From Microbulbifer celer (GTDB taxonomy: Bacteria > Pseudomonadota > Gammaproteobacteria > Pseudomonadales > Cellvibrionaceae), in assembly GCF_020991125.1 (NCBI RefSeq), contig NZ_CP087715.1, forward strand, positions 1,701,501 through 1,765,500: a stretch of 64,000 nucleotides of DNA, in the 5' to 3' direction. The first letter of the stretch is position 1. The number at the start of each line of letters is the position of its first letter. Below, in pieces: positions 57,201 to 64,000 of the stretch. Made by a program: the position numbers and the translations under genes. The notes beneath the pieces were generated by a model. The model had not been told where the DNA came from. It did not search any database and was given only the letters and a program-made list of their open reading frames with translations.

Positions 57201-57596
57201 ATTGGCATCTCGGGCGGCCTCTCGGCGCAGGTGATAGGCGGGCCTGCCACACGGCAAGTAGGCAATACTTCATGCCCGGCCATCGGTTCAAACAGTTGTT
57301 TGAGCGGCCGTATGTTGGCCCTTTCAAATTTCAAAATCAATAGCAGAATACTAATCCTAGCAGTCATTCAGCAGATCAATTTCGGGACATAAATCCGCTC
57401 TATCCTGAAATCCGGAAACCTTGTGGTCGCGCCGACTTTGGCCAACGGAATTGGATTGTCCTGCAATTGGTCGGGGTGATGCAGGATAGATATAATGCGT
57501 CGACATATAAGTCTCCTGCCATAATTCGGCGGCTGAATAATATTAAAGACGCGCGGCATGCTACCGCGCCAAGTGCAATTTGCTGAGGAGAGACCT

Positions 57597-59234
57597 GTGG
57601 AACGCGAGTCAATGGAATACGACGTAGTCATCGTAGGTGCCGGCCCTGCCGGGCTTGCTGCCGCATGCCGACTGCGTCAGATCAACGAAGACATCTCCGT
57701 CTGCGTGGTGGAAAAAGGCTCCGAAGTGGGTGCACATATCCTCTCCGGTGCTGTTTTCGAGCCCACCGCCCTGAATGAACTCTTCCCGGACTGGAAAGAT
57801 CGCGGCGCCCCGCTCGAAACAGCCGTAGAAGGCGACGACATCTATGTGCTGGGCAGCGCGGAAAAAGCCACCAGAATCCCCAATATGCTGGTGCCATCCA
57901 CCATGCACAACGAGGGCAACTACATCATCAGCCTGGGCAACCTGTGCCGCTGGTTGGCGGAACAGGCGGAAAACCTGGGAGTTGAGATCTTCCCCGGCTT
58001 CGCCGCTGCCGAAGTCCTGTACAACGAAGACGGCTCGGTCAAAGGCATTGCCACCGGTGATATGGGCGTAGGGGCCAACGGCGAGCACAAAGATGCCTAT
58101 ATGCAGGGCATGGAGCTGCACGGCAAATACACCCTGTTTGCCGAAGGTTGCCGAGGCCATCTGGGCAAACAGCTGATCGCCAAGTACACCCTGGATGCCG
58201 GTCGTGACCCACAGCACTACGGCATCGGCATCAAGGAAATCTGGAAGATCGATGGCGCCAGACACAAGCAGGGCCTGGTGGTGCATACCGCCGGCTGGCC
58301 ACTGAAGGAATCCGGCACCCACGGCGGTGGCTTCCTTTATCACCTGGAAGACGATCAGGTGGTAGTAGGCCTGATCACCGACCTCTCCTACAGCAACCCG
58401 CACGTCAGCCCATTTGACGAATTCCAGCGCTACAAGCACCACCCGGTGATCAAACAGTACCTGGAAGGTGGTCAACGGGTTGCCTACGGCGCCCGCGCCA
58501 TTACCAAGGGCGGCCTGCAGTCCCAACCCAAGATGACCTTCCCGGGCGGTCTGCTGATCGGGGACGACGCCGGCACCCTGAACTTCGCCAAGATCAAGGG
58601 TAACCACACGGCGATGAAATCCGGCATGCTGGCGGCAGAATCCGTAGCCGAAGCTCTGGCCGGCGAGCGGGCCAACGACGAACTGACGGATTACAGCGAG
58701 CGCTACAAGAACAGCTGGGCCTGGAAGGAGTTGCACATGCAGCGGAACTTCGGCCCGGCCCAGCACAAGTGGGGCAACATTCTCGGCTCCGCCTACGCAT
58801 TCATCGACATCAACCTGTTCAAGGGCAAACTGCCCTGGACTTTAAACGATGGCAAAGCGGACCACGCCCAGCTGCGTCCGGCCGCGGACTGCGCAAAGAT
58901 CGACTATCCGAAGCCGGATGGCGTACTGAGCTTTGACAAGCTGTCCTCGGTGTTCATTTCCAACACCAACCACGAGGAAGACCAGCCTTGCCATCTGACC
59001 CTGAAGGATGATGACGTACCACTGAATCACAACCTGCCGATCTACGATGAACCCGCGCAGCGCTACTGCCCTGCCGGCGTTTACGAAGTGATTGAAGAGG
59101 CAGGCAGCAAGCGCTTCCAGATCAATGCACAAAACTGCGTGCACTGTAAGACCTGCGACATCAAGGATCCCACCCAGAACATCGTCTGGATTGCACCGGA
59201 AGGCGGCGGCGGTCCTAACTACCCGAACATGTAA
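57597..59234 (+). CDS. Electron transfer flavoprotein-ubiquinone oxidoreductase
   Basis: 545 aa. The Rossmann FAD motif is VVIVGAGPAGLAAACRL. Family marks are VVEKGSEVGAHILSGAVFEP, GDDAGTLNFAKIKGNHTAMK and the C-terminal 4Fe-4S ferredoxin part with CPAGVYEV and NCVHCKTCDIKDP. It passes electrons from ETF to ubiquinone on the membrane. The GTG at 57597 is chosen because GAGGAG lies six bases before it; ATG 57612 is an alternative. Divergent from etfBA, its electron donor, so the two units probably respond together to fatty- or amino-acid breakdown. Confidence 0.96.
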   Translation: MERESMEYDVVIVGAGPAGLAAACRLRQINEDISVCVVEKGSEVGAHILSGAVFEPTALNELFPDWKDRGAPLETAVEGDDIYVLGSAEKATRIPNMLVPSTMHNEGNYIISLGNLCRWLAEQAENLGVEIFPGFAAAEVLYNEDGSVKGIATGDMGVGANGEHKDAYMQGMELHGKYTLFAEGCRGHLGKQLIAKYTLDAGRDPQHYGIGIKEIWKIDGARHKQGLVVHTAGWPLKESGTHGGGFLYHLEDDQVVVGLITDLSYSNPHVSPFDEFQRYKHHPVIKQYLEGGQRVAYGARAITKGGLQSQPKMTFPGGLLIGDDAGTLNFAKIKGNHTAMKSGMLAAESVAEALAGERANDELTDYSERYKNSWAWKELHMQRNFGPAQHKWGNILGSAYAFIDINLFKGKLPWTLNDGKADHAQLRPAADCAKIDYPKPDGVLSFDKLSSVFISNTNHEEDQPCHLTLKDDDVPLNHNLPIYDEPAQRYCPAGVYEVIEEAGSKRFQINAQNCVHCKTCDIKDPTQNIVWIAPEGGGGPNYPNM

Positions 59235-59253
59235 TCGGACATCCGTCAGTTTC

Positions 59254-59278
59254 AAGGGCACCACTGGTGCCCTTTTTT
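59254..59278 (+). terminator. Rho-independent terminator after ETF-QO gene
   Basis: AAGGGCACC-ACT-GGTGCCCTT followed by TTTT, 20 bases after the stop codon. Confidence 0.9.
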
Positions 59279-59306
59279 ATTTCAACTGCCCAACAAAGCC
59301 CGACCC

Positions 59307-59378
59307 GTAGGATGGGTAAGCGCTGAGCGCACCTACCATCTCGTGACGGCGGATGCGCTAGCCGCTTATCCGCTCTAC
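59307..59378. repeat. Inverted pair of short GTAGG-type dispersed repeats
   Basis: On the plus strand, GTAGGATGGGTAAGCGCTGA starts at 59307, followed by GCGCACC at 59327-59333. On the minus strand, from 59378 down to 59351, the sequence is GTAGAGCGGATAAGCGGCTA followed by GCGCATCC. The two units share GTAG..GG.TAAGCG..AGCGCA and face each other. They resemble the GTAGGGTGGATAAGCG-type intergenic repeats found in many gammaproteobacteria. Confidence 0.5.
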
Positions 59379-59402
59379 CCGACTGTATTTTCACCCGGCA
59401 AT

Positions 59403-59436
59403 AAAAAACCCGGGAGCCGTTTCCGACCTCCGGGTT
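59403..59436 (-). terminator. Terminator of the TonB receptor/lipoprotein unit
   Basis: AACCCGG (59407-59413) pairs with CCGGGTT (59430-59436), extended by AG/CT. The A-run at 59403-59408 gives T's on the minus strand. It lies about 50 bases past the receptor stop codon. Confidence 0.75.
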
Positions 59437-59483
59437 GTCAAGACTCCCTGCTGGTATCCTGCTTGCTGCTACTCAGTCACTCG

Positions 59484-62213
59484 TTAGAACTGGTATTGCG
59501 CACTCAGAGAGAACGACTGTCCAGGCTTCTCCTCGAACACGATCACGCCTGCGCGCTCGATATCGATAGACTCATCCAGCAGGTTCTGCATCTTGGCTTT
59601 GACCGTAATTTCCTGGGTCGGGTACCAGGAGTACGTCAGATCCACGGAGTGGAATGGCTTTTCGAAAGCATCCGGCGCTCCGTTACGACCAGCCAGGTAC
59701 AGACGATCGCCAAATACGTTGTAGCCCAGTGTTGCAGAGTGCATACCGTCCGGCGAATCGAAGCCCAGCATGCCGTTGACAACATACTCGGAAGCTCCGG
59801 TCATTTCGCGCACCGGATTGGTCGGCGCATCCGCTTCTGTACCGGCAACCAGCTCGGTCTCCTGCAGGGTCACGTTCCCCTGCAGGAAGAAGCTTTCCAT
59901 GAAGCCGCCCATGAAACCGAGATTTTTCAGACCTTCGATTTCTACACCTGTGATTTCACCAGATTCTGCATTGATGATCTCACGAGCAACGTTGGTATCA
60001 CTGGAACCCGCCTCGAAGAACTCGATCGGATCCACGATATCTTTGTAGTAAGTGGAAACGGTCAGGCTGTCGCCATCATCAAAGAACCACTCAGCACGAA
60101 TGTCGAGATTGGTGATCTCGGACGGACGTGCATTCGGGTTACCTTTGATCTGCTCATCAGTGATCGGATCGATATAGATCGCATCCGTGATTTCACGCAG
60201 GTCCGGGCGCACGGCGGTTTTACTGGCGCCGAAGCGCAGCTGGAAAGTTTCCGCCCAGAAAGCGCCCATGTAAGTCAGAGACAGAGACGGGTAAACCGCG
60301 TCGTCGACGTAAGTGGCGTCCTGCAGCTCTTCCTCGTCCATCGGGATCTGAGGATTGTCGATGGTGTAACCGTAGGGATTCCAGTCAAGGGCCAACTGGT
60401 TGTAATCCTCCCAGCGCGCCCCAGCGGAGGCGCGCCAGGTTTCATTCAGGGTCCAGTCGACCTTACCGAAAACCGCATCGGTCAGTGTTGCCGCAATGTA
60501 GCTCTGCTTGTTAGTAGTGCTACCTACGCGGTCAAACACGAAGTCATTGTCCGGATTGGTGATGTTCTCATCACCAAACACATCACCGAGCGCTCCGCCC
60601 ATTGAAGAAGAGTCGGCAACATCAAACGCGTCCAGACGCAACTGGGTCTGCTTGTAATAGCGCCCCTTCTCGGTACGCGCGAAACCACCACTCAACTCGA
60701 GGGTAGAGCTGCGGAACTCCAGCGGCAGAGTTGCAGACCAGCCCTGGTTGATCACGTTATCTTCCAGTTCGGTGAAGCGGTAGTCCGCACTTTTGGTACC
60801 GACGCTGACGGTGGAGCTTTCCACATGCCCAGTATCCGGATCGGTAATAGTATCCGCGTAGACATTCACTTCGTTGGGAATATCGGTAGTGGCGACAGAG
60901 TCGGAGTAGAACCAGTCGATGGTCAGGTCTTCAGGCACCCAGTTGAGGACACCACCGGGAATCATCGCCTTGGTTTCCGGACCAATGGCGTGTTGACCAT
61001 TGATCTGATGGACACGCATTTCACGCTCTTCAAACTTCAGCGTGTACTCGCGATTACCACGGCCGTCAGACATCTGACGGTTTTCATCAAAGTAATCGCG
61101 CAGGGAAGTTTCATCGTCCGTGTTACGCAGGAACAGACTGGTAGTACTGAGGCTGTGCTCATCGGCGAAGCGGATACCCAGATTCAGGTTGCCGCTCATA
61201 TCTACGGAATATGTAGATTCATTTTTGGTATCGAACTGCTGTTCCGGATTGCCGTAGTTACGAGCGTACCGTACGGTTTCATTCCAGCGGCTCTTATAGG
61301 AACCACCTGCAAGGAAGCCTACTTCCCAGTTCTCGCCCAGATAGAATCGATTACCCACGGCACCCTTCGCATCATACTGAGGATCAACAGAATCGTTTTC
61401 GATGCTGATGTCGCGATTCAGATTCAGCGCCAACTCGCGATTCAGTGCTTTTGCTGCCGCATCTGCTTGTGCAACGCTCTCGAACTGCTGCCCCTCTTTG
61501 ATCAGGGTGTCGCGAATATTGGTTACGCTGATATCCCCCTGGAAACGCCGCAGTGCAGCAGTAATCCCGACGGGCATAGCGCGCGTGCCATCGTCAGTGC
61601 CGAGACTGTCATCACCACCACCGTTGTAGCTGAGCACATCACCGCTGCTTTCGGAGTTCATGCCGGTACCGAGCTCAACAAAGTATGTCAGATCGTCCGG
61701 GATAGACTTGGTGCGGATATCGACGTTACCCCCCCCGAAGGTGGCTGCTTTATCAGCGGAGTAGCTTTTCTGTACCGCAAGTGATTCCACTACGGAAGTA
61801 GGGAAAACATCCAGCGGCACAACGTTACGGGTCAGGTCCGGCGAAGGCACGGTAGCGCCATTCAGGGTGGTACTGGAATAACGCTCACCCAGACCACGCA
61901 CGTATACAAACTTGTCATTGACCAGAGACAGACCGGAGACACGGCGCAAGGCCGCTGCCACATTGGAGTCCCCTACCCGGCCAATCATTTCAGAGCCGAG
62001 GATATCGGTCACAACCTCTTCCTCGAGGCGCTCGTATACCAGTGTTTCCGCAGAATCCATCAAACGCCCTTGCACCATTACTTCTTCAATCTGCGGTGCG
62101 GCGACCTGATCTACTGAGATATTGTCATCTTGCGCCCAGGCTTGCGGCACAAGGCTTGAGGCCGTGGCGATAGCCAATACCAGCGGCGCTCTCTGAAATT
62201 TTACGTTCTTCAT
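59484..62213 (-). CDS. TonB-dependent outer-membrane receptor
   Basis: 909 aa from MKNVKFQRAPL; the signal peptide ends QAWAQDD. IEEVMVQGRLMDS is the TonB-box region. The plug has NVAAALRRVSGLSLVNDKFVYVRGLGERYSSTTLNG (parts), VPLDVFPTSVVESLAVQKSY and FGGGNVDIRTK, a pattern of receptors often annotated 'TonB-dependent receptor' next to a lipoprotein gene. The barrel ends GQSFSLSAQYQF. The ATG at 62213 has GAGG and TGGAAA upstream; the longer frame to 62258 is less likely. It follows the lipoprotein gene by about 120 bases on the same strand. The substrate is unknown. Confidence 0.92.
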   Translation of the reverse strand: MKNVKFQRAPLVLAIATASSLVPQAWAQDDNISVDQVAAPQIEEVMVQGRLMDSAETLVYERLEEEVVTDILGSEMIGRVGDSNVAAALRRVSGLSLVNDKFVYVRGLGERYSSTTLNGATVPSPDLTRNVVPLDVFPTSVVESLAVQKSYSADKAATFGGGNVDIRTKSIPDDLTYFVELGTGMNSESSGDVLSYNGGGDDSLGTDDGTRAMPVGITAALRRFQGDISVTNIRDTLIKEGQQFESVAQADAAAKALNRELALNLNRDISIENDSVDPQYDAKGAVGNRFYLGENWEVGFLAGGSYKSRWNETVRYARNYGNPEQQFDTKNESTYSVDMSGNLNLGIRFADEHSLSTTSLFLRNTDDETSLRDYFDENRQMSDGRGNREYTLKFEEREMRVHQINGQHAIGPETKAMIPGGVLNWVPEDLTIDWFYSDSVATTDIPNEVNVYADTITDPDTGHVESSTVSVGTKSADYRFTELEDNVINQGWSATLPLEFRSSTLELSGGFARTEKGRYYKQTQLRLDAFDVADSSSMGGALGDVFGDENITNPDNDFVFDRVGSTTNKQSYIAATLTDAVFGKVDWTLNETWRASAGARWEDYNQLALDWNPYGYTIDNPQIPMDEEELQDATYVDDAVYPSLSLTYMGAFWAETFQLRFGASKTAVRPDLREITDAIYIDPITDEQIKGNPNARPSEITNLDIRAEWFFDDGDSLTVSTYYKDIVDPIEFFEAGSSDTNVAREIINAESGEITGVEIEGLKNLGFMGGFMESFFLQGNVTLQETELVAGTEADAPTNPVREMTGASEYVVNGMLGFDSPDGMHSATLGYNVFGDRLYLAGRNGAPDAFEKPFHSVDLTYSWYPTQEITVKAKMQNLLDESIDIERAGVIVFEEKPGQSFSLSAQYQF

Positions 62214-62260
62214 TTTCCAGGCCTCATTATTTCCTGTCATGTACTGTGGTAGAAGCAAAG

Positions 62261-62294
62261 AGGGCGCCGTCTCCCGATTTGAAGGCGGCGCCCT
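62261..62294 (-). other. Hairpin between lipoprotein and TonB receptor genes
   Basis: AGGGCGCCG (62261-62269) pairs with CGGCGCCCT (62286-62294). On the minus strand it is followed only by CTTTG, a weak T-run. It may partly attenuate read-through or protect the lipoprotein mRNA 3' end. Confidence 0.5.
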
Positions 62295-62333
62295 GTGAAT
62301 CAGGACCAGATATGCCCCGATCTCAACTCAGAC

Positions 62334-63974
62334 TTACTCGAACCACAGTGGCTTGGCACGGCTGCCCTGGTGCAGACCGTAGGTCCAACCCTGTGTCCAA
62401 TCGACACCACTTACAGACAGCGCACCCAGGTAAGCGCGCTCTACCGGAGATACGGTAGTAGCTTCATCGTCAACGATCAGGCCATCGATCGTGTAGATGG
62501 CCGGTGCGCCACTCAGCAGTTGCAGTTGAGTAGCAACAGTGCTGGTCGGATTCACAGCATTGTCCGCGAACTGGTTATTGTTGGCTTCAGCCCAGGTATC
62601 CAGATCCGCCATGTCACCTTTGAACTTCTCTTCACAAGAGAAGATGTTGGCGTCGAGGATCGCATCGCCAGCTTCCAGCGCAGCGACAGTTTCATCGCTT
62701 TCCACCCGCAGGCAGTAGTTGTCAATACTTTCCGGGTCGGTAGTCTCGTCAGCAATGAAGGACGCAACGATCATGGAGTTGGTGATGGTCGGGAAGATAC
62801 CTTCGCGCATACGCCAGCCGGCACCCGGATCGTGAGTACCCGCTGCTTGCGGAGAAACGATACAGGTCAGACCGTCAATGACCGGACGGCTGTTGATGCC
62901 CTTGGAAATAATCTCTGCATTACGCGCCTCACCTGCATTGTAAGAACCGATACCGTCGGATTCGATGCAGTGGTTACCGTCGGTTTCACTCTGAATTACC
63001 AACGCGTTGGTGATCGTACCGCGATAGCCTTCGTCAATATCGATGGAGTCGTCACGCACGTACAGGCCAACATAGTTTTCTACGTTGACTGCACCACCGA
63101 AGAACTCGATACCGTCGTCATAAGTGGAATAAGCCTGCAGGTTTTTAACGATAGTGCCACTACCAACCGCATCGAAAGCGATACCGTTCAGCTCGTCACC
63201 ATTGGCAACCTGAGCACCAGTGTGTTTTACGCGAACGTAAGTCATTTCACCGGAGCTGTCCTCGTTATTCGCACCGCCGTAGTTGGACTGGTCGTCGCCG
63301 GCAGCACCTTCAGCCAGGATATGGCATTCACCTTTCAGCGCCAGAGTTCCTGCGTCCAGGTTACCTTCGTAGGCACATTTGTTGGTTACGCCAAACCCAT
63401 TGATCACCATACCGCCCCACTGAGACACATCTTCAGCGCCTACGGCACCCAGAACGTCAGATTCGGAAGTGAAAGTGATGGGAGCGGATTCAGTACCGCG
63501 GGCAAACAGCTGGGAGCCGCGGTTAATCACCATAAATGCGGTGTTGTCTTCGAACGCAACCGTTGCGCCCGCCTGGATTTCCAGAGCTACGCCATCACCA
63601 CCCTCGGTAATGCCAGCTGCGGCCAGATCAGCGTCGGAATCGAAGTTTTCACCAACAAACAGGCTGCCTTCGAAAATGTGTGCACCCTCGTTCGGCAAAG
63701 CCGGCAGGTACAGATCTTCAACCAGCGGGTTGGCTGAAGATACGAATTCAGTGCTGTAAGAGCAGTGGGTGCCATTGTAGGAACCCTGAATACCAGAGCT
63801 CTCGATAACTGCGCACGGGTTATTCTCGTCACCACCGCTGCCCGGGTTGGTCACGGAGTTATCTACGGAGTTGTCATTGGTCTCCGGTTCGATATTGATG
63901 CCGCCGCTGTCACAACCAGCCAGCAAAGCAGTGATAGCAGCTGCGAGCAGCAGCTTGTTGGATGCAAGTTTCAT
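62334..63974 (-). CDS. Secreted lipoprotein with beta-helix-like sequence, partner of TonB receptor
   Basis: 546 aa. The lipobox LLAGC (Cys21) makes it a lipoprotein. The long body has recurring short strands and turns of right-handed beta-helix type: LEIQAGATVAFEDNTAFMVI, SQLFARGTESAPITFTSES, WGGMVINGFGV, MTYVRVKHTGA, IVKNLQAYSTYDDGIEFFGG. Cysteines at NKCAYEG, GECHIL, GNHCIES and LTCIVSP may form disulfides. The function is not established; a surface substrate-binding role with the adjacent receptor is inference. The Met at 63974 (MKLASNKLL) gives the normal lipoprotein signal. It is first in the two-gene unit. Confidence 0.8.
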   Translation of the reverse strand: MKLASNKLLLAAAITALLAGCDSGGINIEPETNDNSVDNSVTNPGSGGDENNPCAVIESSGIQGSYNGTHCSYSTEFVSSANPLVEDLYLPALPNEGAHIFEGSLFVGENFDSDADLAAAGITEGGDGVALEIQAGATVAFEDNTAFMVINRGSQLFARGTESAPITFTSESDVLGAVGAEDVSQWGGMVINGFGVTNKCAYEGNLDAGTLALKGECHILAEGAAGDDQSNYGGANNEDSSGEMTYVRVKHTGAQVANGDELNGIAFDAVGSGTIVKNLQAYSTYDDGIEFFGGAVNVENYVGLYVRDDSIDIDEGYRGTITNALVIQSETDGNHCIESDGIGSYNAGEARNAEIISKGINSRPVIDGLTCIVSPQAAGTHDPGAGWRMREGIFPTITNSMIVASFIADETTDPESIDNYCLRVESDETVAALEAGDAILDANIFSCEEKFKGDMADLDTWAEANNNQFADNAVNPTSTVATQLQLLSGAPAIYTIDGLIVDDEATTVSPVERAYLGALSVSGVDWTQGWTYGLHQGSRAKPLWFE

Positions 63975-64000
63975 GAATCCCCCTAACAAGGATGAAGTGA

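Noticed and set aside
59343..61784. Long plus-strand open frames opposite the TonB receptor
   Set aside because: They mirror the receptor gene. The receptor has a signal peptide, plug and barrel, while the plus frames have none of these.

Overview
The window looks like chromosomal DNA of a marine, polysaccharide-degrading type of gammaproteobacterium. A Microbulbifer or other Cellvibrionales relative is my best guess. The guess rests on the mix of large TonB-dependent receptors, a complete gsp type II secretion cluster, ETF/ETF-QO genes, ergothioneine synthesis and an HAE1-type RND pump. It is inference from gene content, because there is no rRNA or other phylogenetic marker here. Most of the sequence is ordinary, densely coding housekeeping DNA.

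Layout. 1-7.0 kb: the 3' part of siroheme synthase cysG, a small membrane protein, a penicillin-acylase-family hydrolase and a divergent TonB receptor. 7.1-11.1 kb: egtB-egtD (ergothioneine), a DUF411 protein and a YheT-type hydrolase. 11.1-15.3 kb: a small unknown gene, a 414-aa tyrosine recombinase with a striking 15-6-15 inverted repeat just upstream, an unknown membrane-anchored protein and a tandem universal stress protein. 15.3-20.7 kb: a catabolic-type acetolactate synthase, a MocR-type regulator divergent from ccoG, and an acyl-CoA thioesterase. 20.7-23.0 kb: a KfrA-like coiled-coil DNA-binding protein divergent from a second tyrosine recombinase. 23.2-26.8 kb: an MscS channel followed closely by modABC (molybdate uptake). 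26.8-32.2 kb: an RND pump operon (permease and adaptor) divergent from its TetR regulator, with operator-like palindromes between them. 32.5-35.6 kb: the tail-specific protease prc and exonuclease III xthA.

35.7-37.8 kb: an S1/P1-type nuclease gene split by a complete IS3-family element of 1258 bp. The element has matching terminal inverted repeats, a 4-bp target duplication and a canonical -1 frameshift site. Removing it restores the nuclease frame exactly. 38.0-43.7 kb: an Oar-like TonB receptor, a hybrid histidine kinase whose phosphoacceptor His is replaced by Gln, and a DUF2788 protein. 44.6-55.3 kb: gspC-D-E-F-G-H-I-J-K-L-M on the minus strand, the type II secretion machine, without gspN or the prepilin peptidase gspO. 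55.4-59.3 kb: etfBA divergent from the ETF-ubiquinone oxidoreductase gene, the electron route from acyl-CoA dehydrogenases to the quinone pool. 59.3-64.0 kb: an inverted pair of short dispersed repeats, then a TonB receptor and an upstream lipoprotein with beta-helix-like sequence, apparently one transcription unit.

No tRNA, rRNA, CRISPR array or replication origin was recognised. The observations most worth following are the degenerate histidine kinase, the recombinase with its palindromic candidate site, the KfrA/recombinase pair, and the cleanly reconstructable IS-disrupted nuclease.
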